From CAWAYH01 sp963786195 (GTDB taxonomy: Bacteria; Acidobacteriota; Vicinamibacteria; Vicinamibacterales; 2-12-FULL-66-21): DNA of 64,000 nucleotides. The stretch lies in assembly GCA_963786195.1 (NCBI GenBank), contig CAWAYH010000005.1, positions 208,241 through 272,240 of the forward strand, written 5' to 3'. Every line of letters starts with the position of its first letter. The first letter of the stretch is position 1. Shown here one piece after another: positions 48,401-58,763 of this stretch. Below the pieces are notes generated by a model, which worked only from the letters and a program-made list of their open reading frames with translations, had not been told where the DNA came from and did no database searches. The translations under genes were made by a program, and so were the position numbers.

Positions 48401-51400
48401 GCGCGCCGCCGCCGCCGTCAGCTCCGAGGTGTACCGGTGCTCCGCGTCCTTGTGCGCGGCCTCTGCGGACACGATCTGCTGCTCGAGGGTCTTCCGGATT
48501 TCGTTGACTTCACCAATCGTGGCGCCAAGTTCGGCCTCGCGCGACGAAAGGTACTTGGCCGCGGCGGCGGCCTCGGCGGCGCGGTCCTTCTTGGCCCGTT
48601 CGAGGGCCGCGGTGGCATCGGCCAGTTGCTGTAGGAGTGCATTGCGTGCCGTCGCGGCCTGCGCCAACTCGTTGTCGTGCTCGGCCTGGCGCTCGGCGAA
48701 GCTCGCGGCCGCCGCCGCGAGCTCCGACGTGTACCGTTGTTCCGCGTCCCTGCGCGCGGCCTCTGCATCCGTGAGCTTCTGCTCGAGGGCCGTCCGCGCG
48801 TCGACTTCTTGAGCGATTCGCGCGTCGAACTCCGACCGTTGCTTTTCCTCTGACCTGGGCGGCGGTCACTCGTTCAACCGATGCGCGCTGTTCGGCTTGC
48901 TGACGGGCACTGTCGAGAGCGGTCAACCTCTGCTCGAGCGTGTTCCGGATTTCGTTGGCCTCATGAATCGTGGCGCCGAGTTCGGCCTCGCGCCGCGTGA
49001 ATCGTTCGGCTGCGGCGTCGGCAGCTGCTGCGTGAGCCTGCTGGGCCCGTTCGAGGGCCGTGGTGGCATCGGCCAGTCGCTGTTGGAGTGCATTGCGTGC
49101 AGACGCGGCCTGCGCCAACTCGTTGTCGTGCTCGGCCTGGTGCTCGGCGAGGCGCGCAGCAGCGGCCGCGAGCTCCGACGTGTACCGTTGCTCCGCGTCC
49201 GTGTGCGCAGCCTCTGCGGACACGATCTGCTGCTCGAGTGTCTTCAGGATTTCGTTGACTTCACCAATCGTGGTGCCGAGTTCGGCCTCGCGCCGCGTGA
49301 ATCGTTCGGCTGCGGCGGCGGCCTCTGCTGCGCGGTCCTTCTGAGCCCGTTCGAGGGTCGTGGTGGTATCGGCGAGTTGCTGTTGGAGTGCATTGCGTGC
49401 AGCCGCGGCCTGCGCCAACTCGTCGGCGTGCTCGGCCTGGCGCTCGGCGAGACGCGCAGCCGCCGCCGTCAGCTCCGACGTGTACCGTAGCTCCGCGTCC
49501 TTGTGCGCGGCCTCTGCGGACGCGATCTGCTGCTCGAGCGTGTTCTGGATCGCGATGGCCGCATCGAGCCTCCCCCCGAGTTCGGCCTCGCGCTGCGAAA
49601 GGTACTCGGCCGCGGCGTCGGAAGCTGCTGCGTGGTCCTGGTGGGCCCGGTCCAGGGCCGCAGTGGCATCGCGCAGTTGCTGATGGAGTCCATTGCGTGC
49701 AGACGCGGCCTGCCCCAACTCGTTGTCGTGCTCGGTCTGGCGCTCGGCGAAGCGCGCAGCCGCCGCCGTCAGCTCCGACGTGTACCGTAACTCCGCGTCC
49801 TTGTGCGCGGCCTCTGCGGACGCGATCTGCTGCTCGAGCGTGTTCCGGGTGTCGATGGCGGCGTCGAGCGCGGCGCTGAGTTCGGCTTCGCGCCGCGTGA
49901 ATCGTTCGGCTGCGGCGGCAGCCTCTGCGGCGCGGTCCTTCTGAACCCGTTCGAGGGCCGCCGCCGCCGTCGTCAGCTCAGACGCGGACCGGTGCTCTGC
50001 ATCACGCAGCGTCGCCTCGGAGTCCGCGAGTTTCTCCTCGAGGGCACTCCGAATCGCGAGAGCTTCTTCGAGCGTGGCGCCGAGCTCGGCCTCGCGCCGC
50101 GCAAGTGTCTCGGCTGCGGCGGCGGCCTCTGCCGCTCGCTCTTGCCGCACCCGCTCGAATGTCGTCTTCGCGTCGCGCAGCTGCTGCTCGAGCCTGTCGC
50201 GCACGGCAGTGGCCACGGCGAATCCGGCCTCGTACTGGGCCTTGAGCTCGCCGAGGTGCGCCTCGGTCGCCTTCTCCTCCGACGTGAGCCGTTGCTCCGT
50301 CTCCTGACGCGCGGCCTCTTCATCCGTCAGCTTCTGCTCGAGGGCTGTGCGCGCGTCGACTTCTCGAGCGAGCCGCGCGTCGAACTCCGACCGGTGCTTT
50401 TCCTGCGCCTGGGCCGCGGCCACTCGGTCAGCCCATGCGCGCTGTTCGGCGCGCCGAAGGGCGGCTTCGGCCGCGTCCAACCGGCTTTCCAGGGAGGTCC
50501 GGTTCGCAGTGGCTTCGTCGCGCGTGGCGGCGAGCTCGGCTTCGCGCCGGGTGAGTCGCTCCACCGCGGTAAGAGCTTCTGCCGCGCGTTCCTGCGCACG
50601 TTCGAGTGCGGCCCTGCCATCGCGCGCGTGTTGTTGAAGCGCATCGCGCGCGGCAGCGGCCTGGGCCAACGCAGCGTCGCACTGCGCTTGACGTTCAGCG
50701 AGGGCAGAATCGTAGCGCTCCCGCGCCGCCTCGGCCTCCGCCAATCGTGCTTCGAGCGCCTCTCGGCGTGCTCGCTCTTGTCCGATGGCGGCCTGAAAGC
50801 GCGCTTCGCTTTCTTGCAGGCGCTGCGGTTCGTGGGCCTGCTCTGTGAGCCGCGTCGGCTGGATGAGCCCGCGATCGATCTTGAAGAGCAGCGCACGAAA
50901 GGCGTCCGTCGCCTTCACGACACAGTCCACCGCACCCAGCCTGAACGCGGGCTCGGCCAGCTTCTCGTCCCACTCGACAATCAGGATGACGGGTACGGCG
51001 AGTCCACGATCGCCAACACTCTTGAGAATCGCGAACGCATCCACACCAGGATGGTCGTGCTCGACGAGCAGAATGTCGAAGGGCAGTGGGCCCCCTGACG
51101 CGGGAGGGTCCGACGGAAGGTATTGCAACGTGCCGTCCGGTCCAGGCACGGCCTCGACGATCTCAATCGACCACGGGCGATTGTCGAGACACTGCCGAGC
51201 GAGCCCGGCGTCGCCCACATACATCACCCGCACCGGCCCCCTCGTTGGGTGAGCCGCCGCCTGCCTCCGCTGCAGCGCGCGACGAACGATCCCCGGCAGG
51301 TCGGTCAGGAGTGACTCGTTGTTGACGAGGTAGTCGTCTGCGCCCGCCTTGAGAGCGGCGATCGGCGTTCCGGCTTGTTCCGACGCGGCGACGATGACTG

Positions 51401-51629
51401 GCGCGGTCAGACCGAGGCTGCGAATGCGGCCCACAAAGGAGGAGCAGCTCTGGTTCTGAACCTCGGCTTCGACGATGATCGCTTCGACATCCCGGTTGTC
51501 GTAGGCCCAGCTCAGCGCGGCGGAGAGGGATCCGGCCCAGGCCACCCTCACGTCCGGTGCAATATCGCGCAGGGCGTTGGCCGCCAGCTGCGCGGCGTGG
51601 CGGTCGTTGGCTAGGTACAGGATCTTCAT
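45440..51629 (-). CDS. Giant coiled-coil protein: two receiver-like domains, 100-residue coiled-coil repeats, PAS and pseudo-histidine-kinase
   Basis: At ~2,060 residues this is the longest gene. Residues 1-125 and 130-255 form receiver folds whose phospho-acceptor Asp is replaced by Glu (AIIVEAEVQ; ILLVEHDHPG). Residues ~270-1,670 are an Ala/Glu/Arg-rich coiled coil with near-identical 100-residue units (EQQIASAEAAHKDAE, YTSELTAAAAR). One frameshift lies near 48,850. A PAS domain follows (FEHTPYGISRWNRDGVVTHV), then a kinase core in which the usual H-box reads GRLAAEVALTCDNLL (no His). Its ATPase boxes are eroded (NVASYARERMP, DLGVLLGLVGDCGGHVW). It is probably a scaffold or ligand-responsive pseudo-kinase rather than an enzyme (inference). 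Confidence 0.82.
47950..50130. repeat. Tandem ~300-bp repeats encoding 100-residue coiled-coil units
   Basis: The word CTCCGCGTCC with its following ~45 bp recurs at 49,190, 49,490 and 49,790 at exactly 300-bp spacing. Diverged copies lie near 48,440 and 48,740. Units share the codons for YTSEL, AERQAEHDNELAQAA and RREAELG. Copy number may vary or be mis-assembled. Confidence 0.8.
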
Positions 51630-51889
51630 GGGGCCTGAGGGCGAGAAAAGTCCCTATTGCTATCGGTCAGCAGCCCCGCGGGCTGCAATTCGCGCGCCAG
51701 AGTGCGAAAAAATGCGCACGACGTCCCGCTCCACGGCTCGCGTGCGGCTACCAGCACACTGTTCAAGCCAGAGCCGATTCCGATTTGTCGCAGCAAGTTC
51801 AAACTCGTTACCCGCACCTGATCCAGATTGTGACACTCCCCTCGAGACTCTCGTGTTGAAGGCCGTATTTTCATCCCAGCTGTGCGGGC

Positions 51890-53500
51890 GTGTCCATTGC
51901 ACGCTCCGGCCGTCCGGCCTTCAGCGCTTCGCGCTGCGCGGCCCGGACCGCCATGCCCAGACGCAGAAGCCGAAAGCGCACATTGCGCACGAAGGCCATC
52001 CTGACACTCGCCGCGGTGGTCGCGGCGATTCCGGTGGCAGCGTGGAGCGTCGCCACACGCCGCGCGAGCGCGAAGGTTGCCGCTGCGGCGTCGGCGCAAG
52101 CGCCGCACGCAGCGGAGAACCCCGTCGAAGCGCGGCGGCGCGCCGACTTCGCCGCCATGCAGACCTTCAGGCCCGGCTATGCGTTCTGGCAGCACGTCTT
52201 CACGACGCCCGACGGCTCGATCGCGTTCGGCAGCGCCGTTGACGGACGGCTGCTCGCGACGTTTCCCACAAAAGGGGTGTGGACGCGCCAGGTCGTGTGG
52301 AGCGATCCCGCGATCGCCCGCATTCTCGACGGTCAACAGCTCGCTCGCAAATTGAGTGAACGGCGACAACAGGTGGCGCTCCTCCTGGAGGGTGCGGCGG
52401 GGCCCGTGCTGCACAACTCCACGCGTGGAGACGCGCTGCTGACGAATGCCCCGAGATACGGCGCGTTCCTCGAGGATTGGGGCGCCATTTACGAGCGGTT
52501 CGGTGTGCCTGCGGAAATCGGCCTGGCTCAAGTCATCTTCGAATCGGGCCTGAACGGTACGCGGCGCTCGGAAGCCAACGCCGTGGGGTTCTGCCAGTGG
52601 CTCCAGAGGAACTGGAAACGACTGAACTACTTTTCACCGACACCTATCGAGGGACGGAACCAGACGACGCAGGCGCCCTACTGCGCTGCGTACCTGTCCG
52701 TGCTCGCCACCAAGTACGGGTCGTTCATCCCTGCGCTTTCAGAGCACAATGCGGGCGGCACGAATGTCGGGCGGGCGCTGATCAACGGCGAGTACCTGGG
52801 TGCCGAGGATGTCCGGACCCGCTACTTTCTGGGCTCCAGGCTGGCCCGCGACCTGCGGGAGTTGCCGGGCAAGGAGTATGCGGACGTCTACAAGAGCTAT
52901 GGCCCGCGCTCGTATCTCTACGCGGAGATGGTGTTCGGCAACACGTTCAACATCAGAAGGCTGATCGCGTCCGCGCCCCAGATGGCGATCAGCGCGATGC
53001 GAACGCCGCGTTCGATTTCGCTGGCCGAGATCGTCGAGCGAACGCATCTACCGGCGGACGAGGTGCGCCGGTTCAATCCGGCACTCGTCGATCAAGTTCC
53101 AGCGCACGCCATGCTCTATCTTCCAGAGTACGTCAGCGAGTTTGGTTCCGACGTCGCCTTCTGGCGCCGGCCGCCCCCTCCTTCGTATGTGGCAGTGCTC
53201 GATGACTTCATGCGTCTCGATTCCGGCCCTGAACGGTGGGACGATCCCGCCTTTGCGCCTGTACTGGAGAACTTCAAGCGCCGCTTCAGGGAGACGAACA
53301 CGGAAGAAGGCGTGGTGATGGAGACGGTGCTCGCGTATGCGATGGACCAGGCCTATGCGAGTACCCGCCGCACGCTCTTGTCTGAATACCGGAACAGCGA
53401 GAAGGTGCGGTCGCTGATCGAGCGAGGCGTGCTCGAGCTCGACGCCCTGCGCAGCGCCCGGACTCTGGGCATTGCGGCAGCCCCGACGTTTCCGGAATGA
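51890..53500 (+). CDS. Lytic murein transglycosylase (MltD/SLT-like) with N-terminal membrane anchor
   Basis: A basic N-terminus (PRRRSRKRTLRTK) and one helix (AILTLAAVVAAIPVAAWSVA) anchor the protein. The SLT domain shows GVPAEIGLAQVIFESGLNG with the catalytic Glu (~residue 222), EANAVGFCQWLQRNW, and SEHNAGGTNVGRALING. A LysM-like segment (ISLAEIVERTHLPADEVRRFNPAL) follows near residue 380, then a ~120-residue helical tail. It would cleave peptidoglycan glycan strands in the periplasm. An internal start at 51953 (MPRRRSRKR) would also keep the anchor. Confidence 0.85.
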   Translation: MSIARSGRPAFSASRCAARTAMPRRRSRKRTLRTKAILTLAAVVAAIPVAAWSVATRRASAKVAAAASAQAPHAAENPVEARRRADFAAMQTFRPGYAFWQHVFTTPDGSIAFGSAVDGRLLATFPTKGVWTRQVVWSDPAIARILDGQQLARKLSERRQQVALLLEGAAGPVLHNSTRGDALLTNAPRYGAFLEDWGAIYERFGVPAEIGLAQVIFESGLNGTRRSEANAVGFCQWLQRNWKRLNYFSPTPIEGRNQTTQAPYCAAYLSVLATKYGSFIPALSEHNAGGTNVGRALINGEYLGAEDVRTRYFLGSRLARDLRELPGKEYADVYKSYGPRSYLYAEMVFGNTFNIRRLIASAPQMAISAMRTPRSISLAEIVERTHLPADEVRRFNPALVDQVPAHAMLYLPEYVSEFGSDVAFWRRPPPPSYVAVLDDFMRLDSGPERWDDPAFAPVLENFKRRFRETNTEEGVVMETVLAYAMDQAYASTRRTLLSEYRNSEKVRSLIERGVLELDALRSARTLGIAAAPTFPE

Positions 53501-53504
53501 TTCG

Positions 53505-53897
53505 TCACGTCACCAAGTCGCGATGAACGGTGACGCGCGGCGGCCGCATCATCATGCTGAGCGCCGTGCTGACGAGGCTGACGACGAGTGCACCCCAGAA
53601 GGCTGGCCAGAATCCCTCGACACGGAAGCCGAGTCCAAGGGCGCTGCTGACGGCGCTGGTCAACCACAGCATCAAGCCGTTGATGATGAAAATGAACAGG
53701 CCCAGCGTGACGAGAATGAGCGGGAACGTCAGGACTTTTGTGGTGAATCCGACAAACGTGTTGACCACGCCAAAGATCAGCGCGACGCCGAAGAACGGAA
53801 TCCAGCCACCCGAGTACGTGACGCCAGGCACGAGGCGCGTCGCGACCCACAGGGCAGCGGCATTGATCAGCAGACGAACAACAAAACTACGATTCAT
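53505..53897 (-). CDS. Phage-holin-4-type (YvlD-like) small membrane protein
   Basis: 130 residues with four helices: the NRSFVVRLLINAAALWVATR start, GWIPFFGVALIFGVVNTFV, LTFPLILVTLGLFIFIINGL and a final helix ending SMMMRPP. This is the PF04020 family (YvlD), membrane proteins of unknown function that are not phage holins in practice. It is convergent with the transglycosylase gene, only 4 bp apart. Confidence 0.88.
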   Translation of the reverse strand: MNRSFVVRLLINAAALWVATRLVPGVTYSGGWIPFFGVALIFGVVNTFVGFTTKVLTFPLILVTLGLFIFIINGLMLWLTSAVSSALGLGFRVEGFWPAFWGALVVSLVSTALSMMMRPPRVTVHRDLVT

Positions 53898-54002
53898 GAA
53901 CGCGTCCGACGAAGTCCGAGGTCAGTTCGGCGAGTTCATTCTCTCGCCGGCAGCCGTCGGTTGCAACCCGCACGACGGTGATCGGATTCTCTGGCCGGTT
54001 CT

Positions 54003-55367
54003 TCAATCGACGAGGCCGGCGAGCGCCCAGACAGACACGAGCGCCAGTCCGCGCGCGCACACGTAGATCAACGGCGACGCCACGACGGCCACGGCCACGC
54101 GTACCCTTTTGGAGCGAGCTTTCATCAGGCCGACAAGTCCGCGCGCGGCGATCAGGGTTAACGCGGTCGCCAGTGCGTGGAGCACGACGTTGCCGGCCGG
54201 ATACGTCAGCGTCCGCACGGTCAGCGCGAGAAAAGCCGTGGTGACGCCGATGACGAGGAGCGCTCGCAGATTGAGCACCGGCCCGATCGACAACGAAGCC
54301 CAGAGGGCGAGCAAGAAGAGGGCCCCGACCTCGGCCGCCCGCCAGCGGAAAACGATGTCGGTAAGAAAGGCAGCCATCGACATCCCACTGCCTTCGATGG
54401 CCCTGACGACATTCCGGACCGCGGCGTCCCGTTCCACCTGGCCATCGACGTATGGCTTCCAGTGCGTCTCGATCGGGCCCCTCAAGCCCGGCCCCATCCG
54501 ATCGAAAAGGCCTGTCCTGTAGAGGTAAGGTTCGTAGGTCATGCCGCGCTCGGCAAGCGTTTCCCGGACGACCTCTCCCGTCAGATAGAAGAGCGCGGCA
54601 TGCCACAGGTGTGGCGACGCCTTGCGTTGTGTGCGCAGCTCCGCGGTGAAATCGTCTATCAGAGAGAAAGCCAGGGCGTGCGAGGCTTCGTGAAGGAGCA
54701 CCTCGGCTGCGCCCCACCCCTGGCTCGCAGGAGCGCTGCTCGAGGTTGTGATGTGCGCAGGCGGCGGGTCGATTGAGGTGAAAGCCCCTTCACGGTTCGC
54801 CACGCGCACGACGTCGACGCGGACGCGGCTCGTGAACCAGGGCGTGCCGTACAGACGTGCAAGCCGATCCGGTACCGCCGGCGCCAGAGACGCAACCTTC
54901 GACATCGTATCCACGAGCCAGGCGCGGTTTGCGGCATCATGCGACGGCCACCAGTACGTCCGGTACACCGGTGCGGCCGCGATCAAGACTTCGCGATGCG
55001 CGGGTTCGAGACCCGCGGCGGGCGGATCGGCGCCTGCAGCGATCATCGCCTTTCTGATCGATCGCATCTCGAAGAGCGGATGGAGGTCGGCGATCTCTCG
55101 GTCGTAATACGCCACGGCCGCATCCCAGGCCCGGCGTTCGTCGGCGGTCAGGTCGGCGCGGAGTGGCTCGGGCAGAACGCCGGCAGCGTAGTCGTCGGAT
55201 GGCGGCCGTTGCCTCCAGGCCTCGGCCCAGAGCACATGATGAAGGTTCGGCCAGAAGGCGCTGTGCACGGCAAACGCCTGTTGGGTGAGGACCGGCTCCG
55301 TCGAGTCCTGCGCGATCAGGCGAAGCGACGCAGGTACGATCAGTAGGCTCGCGAGGGACTTCTTCAT
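54003..55367 (-). CDS. Exported HExxH metallopeptidase-like protein with C-terminal membrane helices
   Basis: ATG 55367 gives a signal peptide (KKSLASLLIVPASLRLIA); an upstream extension to 55484 is non-coding in character. About residue 219 reads EVLLHEASHALAFSL, an HExxH zinc-binding motif, followed by HLWHAALFYLTGEVV as a possible further ligand region. Residues ~330-450 contain about four hydrophobic helices (VGALFLLALWASLSIG, ALLVIGVTTAFLAL, VVLHALATALTLIA and the last AGLVD end). The family is not recognised by name. It may be a membrane-tethered zinc peptidase. The frame is intact. Confidence 0.6.
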   Translation of the reverse strand: MKKSLASLLIVPASLRLIAQDSTEPVLTQQAFAVHSAFWPNLHHVLWAEAWRQRPPSDDYAAGVLPEPLRADLTADERRAWDAAVAYYDREIADLHPLFEMRSIRKAMIAAGADPPAAGLEPAHREVLIAAAPVYRTYWWPSHDAANRAWLVDTMSKVASLAPAVPDRLARLYGTPWFTSRVRVDVVRVANREGAFTSIDPPPAHITTSSSAPASQGWGAAEVLLHEASHALAFSLIDDFTAELRTQRKASPHLWHAALFYLTGEVVRETLAERGMTYEPYLYRTGLFDRMGPGLRGPIETHWKPYVDGQVERDAAVRNVVRAIEGSGMSMAAFLTDIVFRWRAAEVGALFLLALWASLSIGPVLNLRALLVIGVTTAFLALTVRTLTYPAGNVVLHALATALTLIAARGLVGLMKARSKRVRVAVAVVASPLIYVCARGLALVSVWALAGLVD

Positions 55368-55502
55368 GACCGACCCCGCCCGGAGCATATAGAAGCGCCC
55401 TACGCACGGCAACACTGATCGGCGGACTCTGACAGGATTCGCAACGCCAACACAGCCACCGTTCCATTGACGACGTACCGTCATCGGGTTCAGAATGAAG
55501 GG

Positions 55503-55700
55503 GTGCGCCGCGGGCTGCTCGTCGTTCTATTTTGCCTGACAGCGTGGGCGGCCCTTGCTCAGATGGCGCCGCCAGCAGCGGACGCCACCATCAATGCGGC
55601 CGCGGACGTCTCTTCCACGACGGAGACGGGAGTTCCGGGGGGCGCCGGCGATTCTGGCAATCGGTGGACCGCAGCCCAATCGTACCCACGTTTCCGTTAA
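55503..55700 (+). CDS. Short secreted hypothetical protein or gene remnant
   Basis: The GTG start gives a convincing signal peptide (VRRGLLVVLFCLTAWAALA) followed by ~45 unremarkable residues (ADATINAAADVSSTTETG, GDSGNRWTAAQSYPRF). It may be the N-terminal end of a longer gene cut by a frameshift. The following 255 bp before secDF hold no other reading frame that I can support. Confidence 0.3.
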   Translation: MRRGLLVVLFCLTAWAALAQMAPPAADATINAAADVSSTTETGVPGGAGDSGNRWTAAQSYPRFR

Positions 55701-55955
55701 TGAATCACGCTGGAAATCTGCCGACCTCCACGCTGAGCTCGCGGGCGCGTGTTCGGCCAACGGCGTCGTCGAAACGTTCACTGTTGGTCCCTGCGATCGT
55801 CCCGCTCCCAACCGCTCAGCGCACCTGCTGCACATTCCCCTTCTAATCTGATTCTCCTTTCGCGCGCTGCACGCACCAGAAGTGTGTCTTCGTGTCGAAA
55901 GGAGAGCAGATATGCGTAGCGATATTTCTCTGAACTGCCCCGAAGGGAGGCGGTC

Positions 55956-58282
55956 ATGACGAGCATCCGCCTCCGGTTTCTCGTCATCCTCGGGGTGCTG
56001 GCGTTGTCGATATGGAGGATTTATCCGCCGGAAAAGACGATCAAACTCGGTCTCGACCTCAAAGGCGGCGTCCAACTCGTTCTTCGTGTGCAGACAGACG
56101 CTGCGTTGCGGGCTGAGACGGGAGCGACAGCCGAACGGCTGGCGCAGCTCCGTGAAGATACGGTACAGCAGGCGCTCGAGACCATCGAACGGCGCGTCAA
56201 CGAGCTGGGCGTCGCCGAGCCGGTCGTCGCGCGCTACACGGGGCAGAATCTGGTTCTCGTCCAGTTGCCCGGCGTGAGCGACGTCGAAGGCGCCAAGCAG
56301 ATCATCAACTCCACCGCGCAGCTGAGGCTGACGCTCGTCGAACGAGGGCCGTACCCGAGCCGCGACGCGGCCTTGCAGGGTACAACAACCGTTTGCCGAG
56401 TGACCTCGAAGTCCTTCCAGGCCGCGCTGAAGGAACGGGCGCCGGTGATGCCGCGTTCTACGTGGTGAGGCGCGTCGCGGCTGTCACCGGCAGCGACCTG
56501 CGGAACGCCCGGCCTTCGCTCGATGAGTTCGACCGCCCGGCCGTGGCGTTCACCTTGAAGCAGGAGGCATCGACACGGTTTGCGGCCTTCACCGGGCAGA
56601 ACATCGGCCGTCCCCTGGCGACGGTCCTCGACGACCGTGTGATGTCGGTCGCGACGATTGTCTCGCGAATCGCCGCCGAGGGGCAGATCGTCGGCGTCAG
56701 TCGCGAAGACATGCTCGAGCAGGTGATCAACCTCAAGACGGGCGCCCTGCCGGCTGATTTGAAGTACGTGGAAGAGAGCACGGTCGGAGCCTCGCTCGGC
56801 AAGGCCTCCGTTCGCGCAGGCGTGCTCGCCTCTCTCGGCGGGCTCGCACTCGTGAGCCTGTTCATGGTCGCGTTCTACAAGCGGACCGGACTCAATGCGC
56901 TCGTCTCGGTCGCGCTGAACCTGCTGATCCTGCTGGCACTGGTGGCCTACATCCCGGTCACGATGACGTTGCCTGGAATCGCCGGACTGATTCTCACCAT
57001 CGGCATGGGCGTCGATTCGAACGTGCTGATCTTCGAGCGCATCAAAGAGGAGCTGGCGGCGGGCCGCAGCGCACGCGCGGCCGTCAATGCCGGTTTCGAG
57101 CGTGTCTGGATCACGATCGTCGATACGCACGTCGCGTCGCTGATTGCTGCGGCGTTCCTGTATCAGTTCGGAACCAGCCCGATCCGGGGGTTCGCCACGA
57201 CCCTGACCATCGGTCTCCTGGCAAATGTCTTCACCGCCGTGTTCGTCTCGAAGACGTTGTTCATGCTCTTCCTGCGTGGTCCGCGGAGCGCCTCTGAGCC
57301 GCTCAGCATCCAGTGGCGCATGCCTCGCTTCGTGAAAGCTCCCATCGACTTCGGCCGGTGGCGCTGGCATGCCCTCGTCTTGTCGCTCGTCGTGATCCTG
57401 GCAGGCGTCGCCACGGTGGTCACGAGGGGCCTACCACTCGGAATCGACTTCTCCGGTGGCACGCTCGTCGTCGTCGAGTTCTCACAAACGGGTGTCACCG
57501 AAGAGGCCGTTCGTGAGGCGGTGGTGTCATTGCCTGGCGAAGCGGTGGTTCAGCAGTACGGGTCGCCCGGGGAGCGGCGGTTTCTCGTCCGGCTGCCGCT
57601 CCTCCCGGCCGCGACGCCGGACGACAGTCTGGAGGCAGGAGCCCGGCAGGTGTCGCAGGCGCTCGAGGCCGCAGATTTGCCGGCGTTCAAAGTTGTCAAG
57701 CGAGATCTCGTCAGCGCCTTGATTGGTGCCGATCTGCAGCGGCGCGGGATCTACGCAACGATGGCCTCGATTCTCGCGATCACCCTCTACATCGGCGTCC
57801 GTTTCCGCTTCTCGTTTGCGATCGGCGGCATCGCCGCAACACTGCACGACATTCTCGTGACGGTCGCGTGTCTCACCCTCGCCGGGTACGATCTGTCGCT
57901 GAATGTCACCGCGGCGCTGCTCACCATTACGGGGTATTCGGTGAACGACACGATCGTCGTGTTCGATCGTGTGCGGGAGAACCTCAAGGGCGCGCGGCGC
58001 GACTCGTTGGAAAAGGTCGTCAATCTGAGTGTGAACCAGACCTTGTCGCGCACGATTATTACCGCTGGCATTACGTTTCTCGCGGTACTTGCGCTCTTTC
58101 TGTTCGGCGGAGAGGCGCTCGAGGGGTTCGCGTTCACGATGCTGATTGGCATCGTCAGCGGCACGTATTCGACCGTGTTCATCGCGTCTGCGATTTCGGT
58201 CGTCCTGAGCAAACAGAAGGCACGCACCAGTGGCCGTGAGGTGGCCGTCAGCGCCGTGGCGCAGACTGGAAATCCGGATTAG
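55956..58282 (+). CDS. secDF: Protein translocase SecD-SecF fusion, one frameshift
   Basis: Twelve helices in two 6-TM halves. The SecD half starts with LRFLVILGVLALSIWRIYPP and has LGLDLKGGVQLVLRVQTD, the short P1 head, then MTLPGIAGLILTIGMGVDSN and FERIKEEL. The SecF half begins GLPLGIDFSGGTLVVVEFS and has ITGYSVNDTIVVFDRVREN and NQTLSRTIITAGITFLAVL. The frame changes near 56390 in the P1 region. SecDF uses the proton-motive force to pull secreted proteins from SecYEG. The fused form is less usual where secD and secF are separate genes, and no yajC or tgt is adjacent, so this may be a second copy. Confidence 0.9.
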
Positions 58283-58357
58283 GCTGACGGGGTGTCGGGT
58301 GGGTGTCAGGCAGTGAAAGGTGAACGAACAGGCGTCTGCCTATTGGAGAGCTGTCCG

Positions 58358-58756
58358 ATGAAACGTCATCTCGCTTCCACTGTGAGTGCTCTGGCCCTGG
58401 GCGTCAGTGCTGTGCTGTGCCTCGCAACGTCTTCGGCTGGCCAAGTGCCAGGAGGCGCCGATCGCCCCGTGGATCGCGAGCAGATCTCTGCGATTCTCGC
58501 GCGCTGGGAGGACGCGTGGAACAGGCATGACATGGCTGCCTTCGCCTCGCTGTTTCACGATGACGGTGTCTTCCGCATCGAGGGCGACTACGCGATCGTC
58601 ATGGGACTCGAGACCCTGGTGCCGAACGCCGACGCGCCACACGCCGGGCTGGTGGCGGGGCGGGTGGTACAGCGGCGCTTCACGAACATCTGGAGGAAAG
58701 AGGCGGGGAGCTGGCAGCTGTTCGCCCGGCACGCCAATGTGATCGTGCCCCGGTGA
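58358..58756 (+). CDS. Secreted NTF2-like (SnoaL/DUF4440) protein
   Basis: ATG 58358 has GGAGAG upstream and gives a signal peptide (KRHLASTVSALALGVSAVLC). The NTF2-like fold is recognised from REQISAILARWEDAWNRHDM, AAFASLFHDDGVF and the C-terminal RRFTNIWRKEAGSWQLFARH with NVIV. The central region is shorter than usual, which may reflect an in-frame loss. Members are ligand-binding or small enzymes with unknown substrates. It overlaps the ribosome site of the GNAT gene and is probably in an operon with it. Confidence 0.8.
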   Translation: MKRHLASTVSALALGVSAVLCLATSSAGQVPGGADRPVDREQISAILARWEDAWNRHDMAAFASLFHDDGVFRIEGDYAIVMGLETLVPNADAPHAGLVAGRVVQRRFTNIWRKEAGSWQLFARHANVIVPR

Positions 58757-58763
58757 GGAGATT

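Noticed and set aside
47950..50130. A CRISPR array suggested by regularly spaced repeats
   Set aside because: The 300-bp period is in frame, the whole unit is coding, and no 25-40 bp repeat with unique spacers exists. No cas gene was seen anywhere in the window.
55700..55955. A possible short gene between the small secreted protein and secDF
   Set aside because: Frames here lack a ribosome site, domain or signal peptide; only ordinary intergenic sequence was seen.
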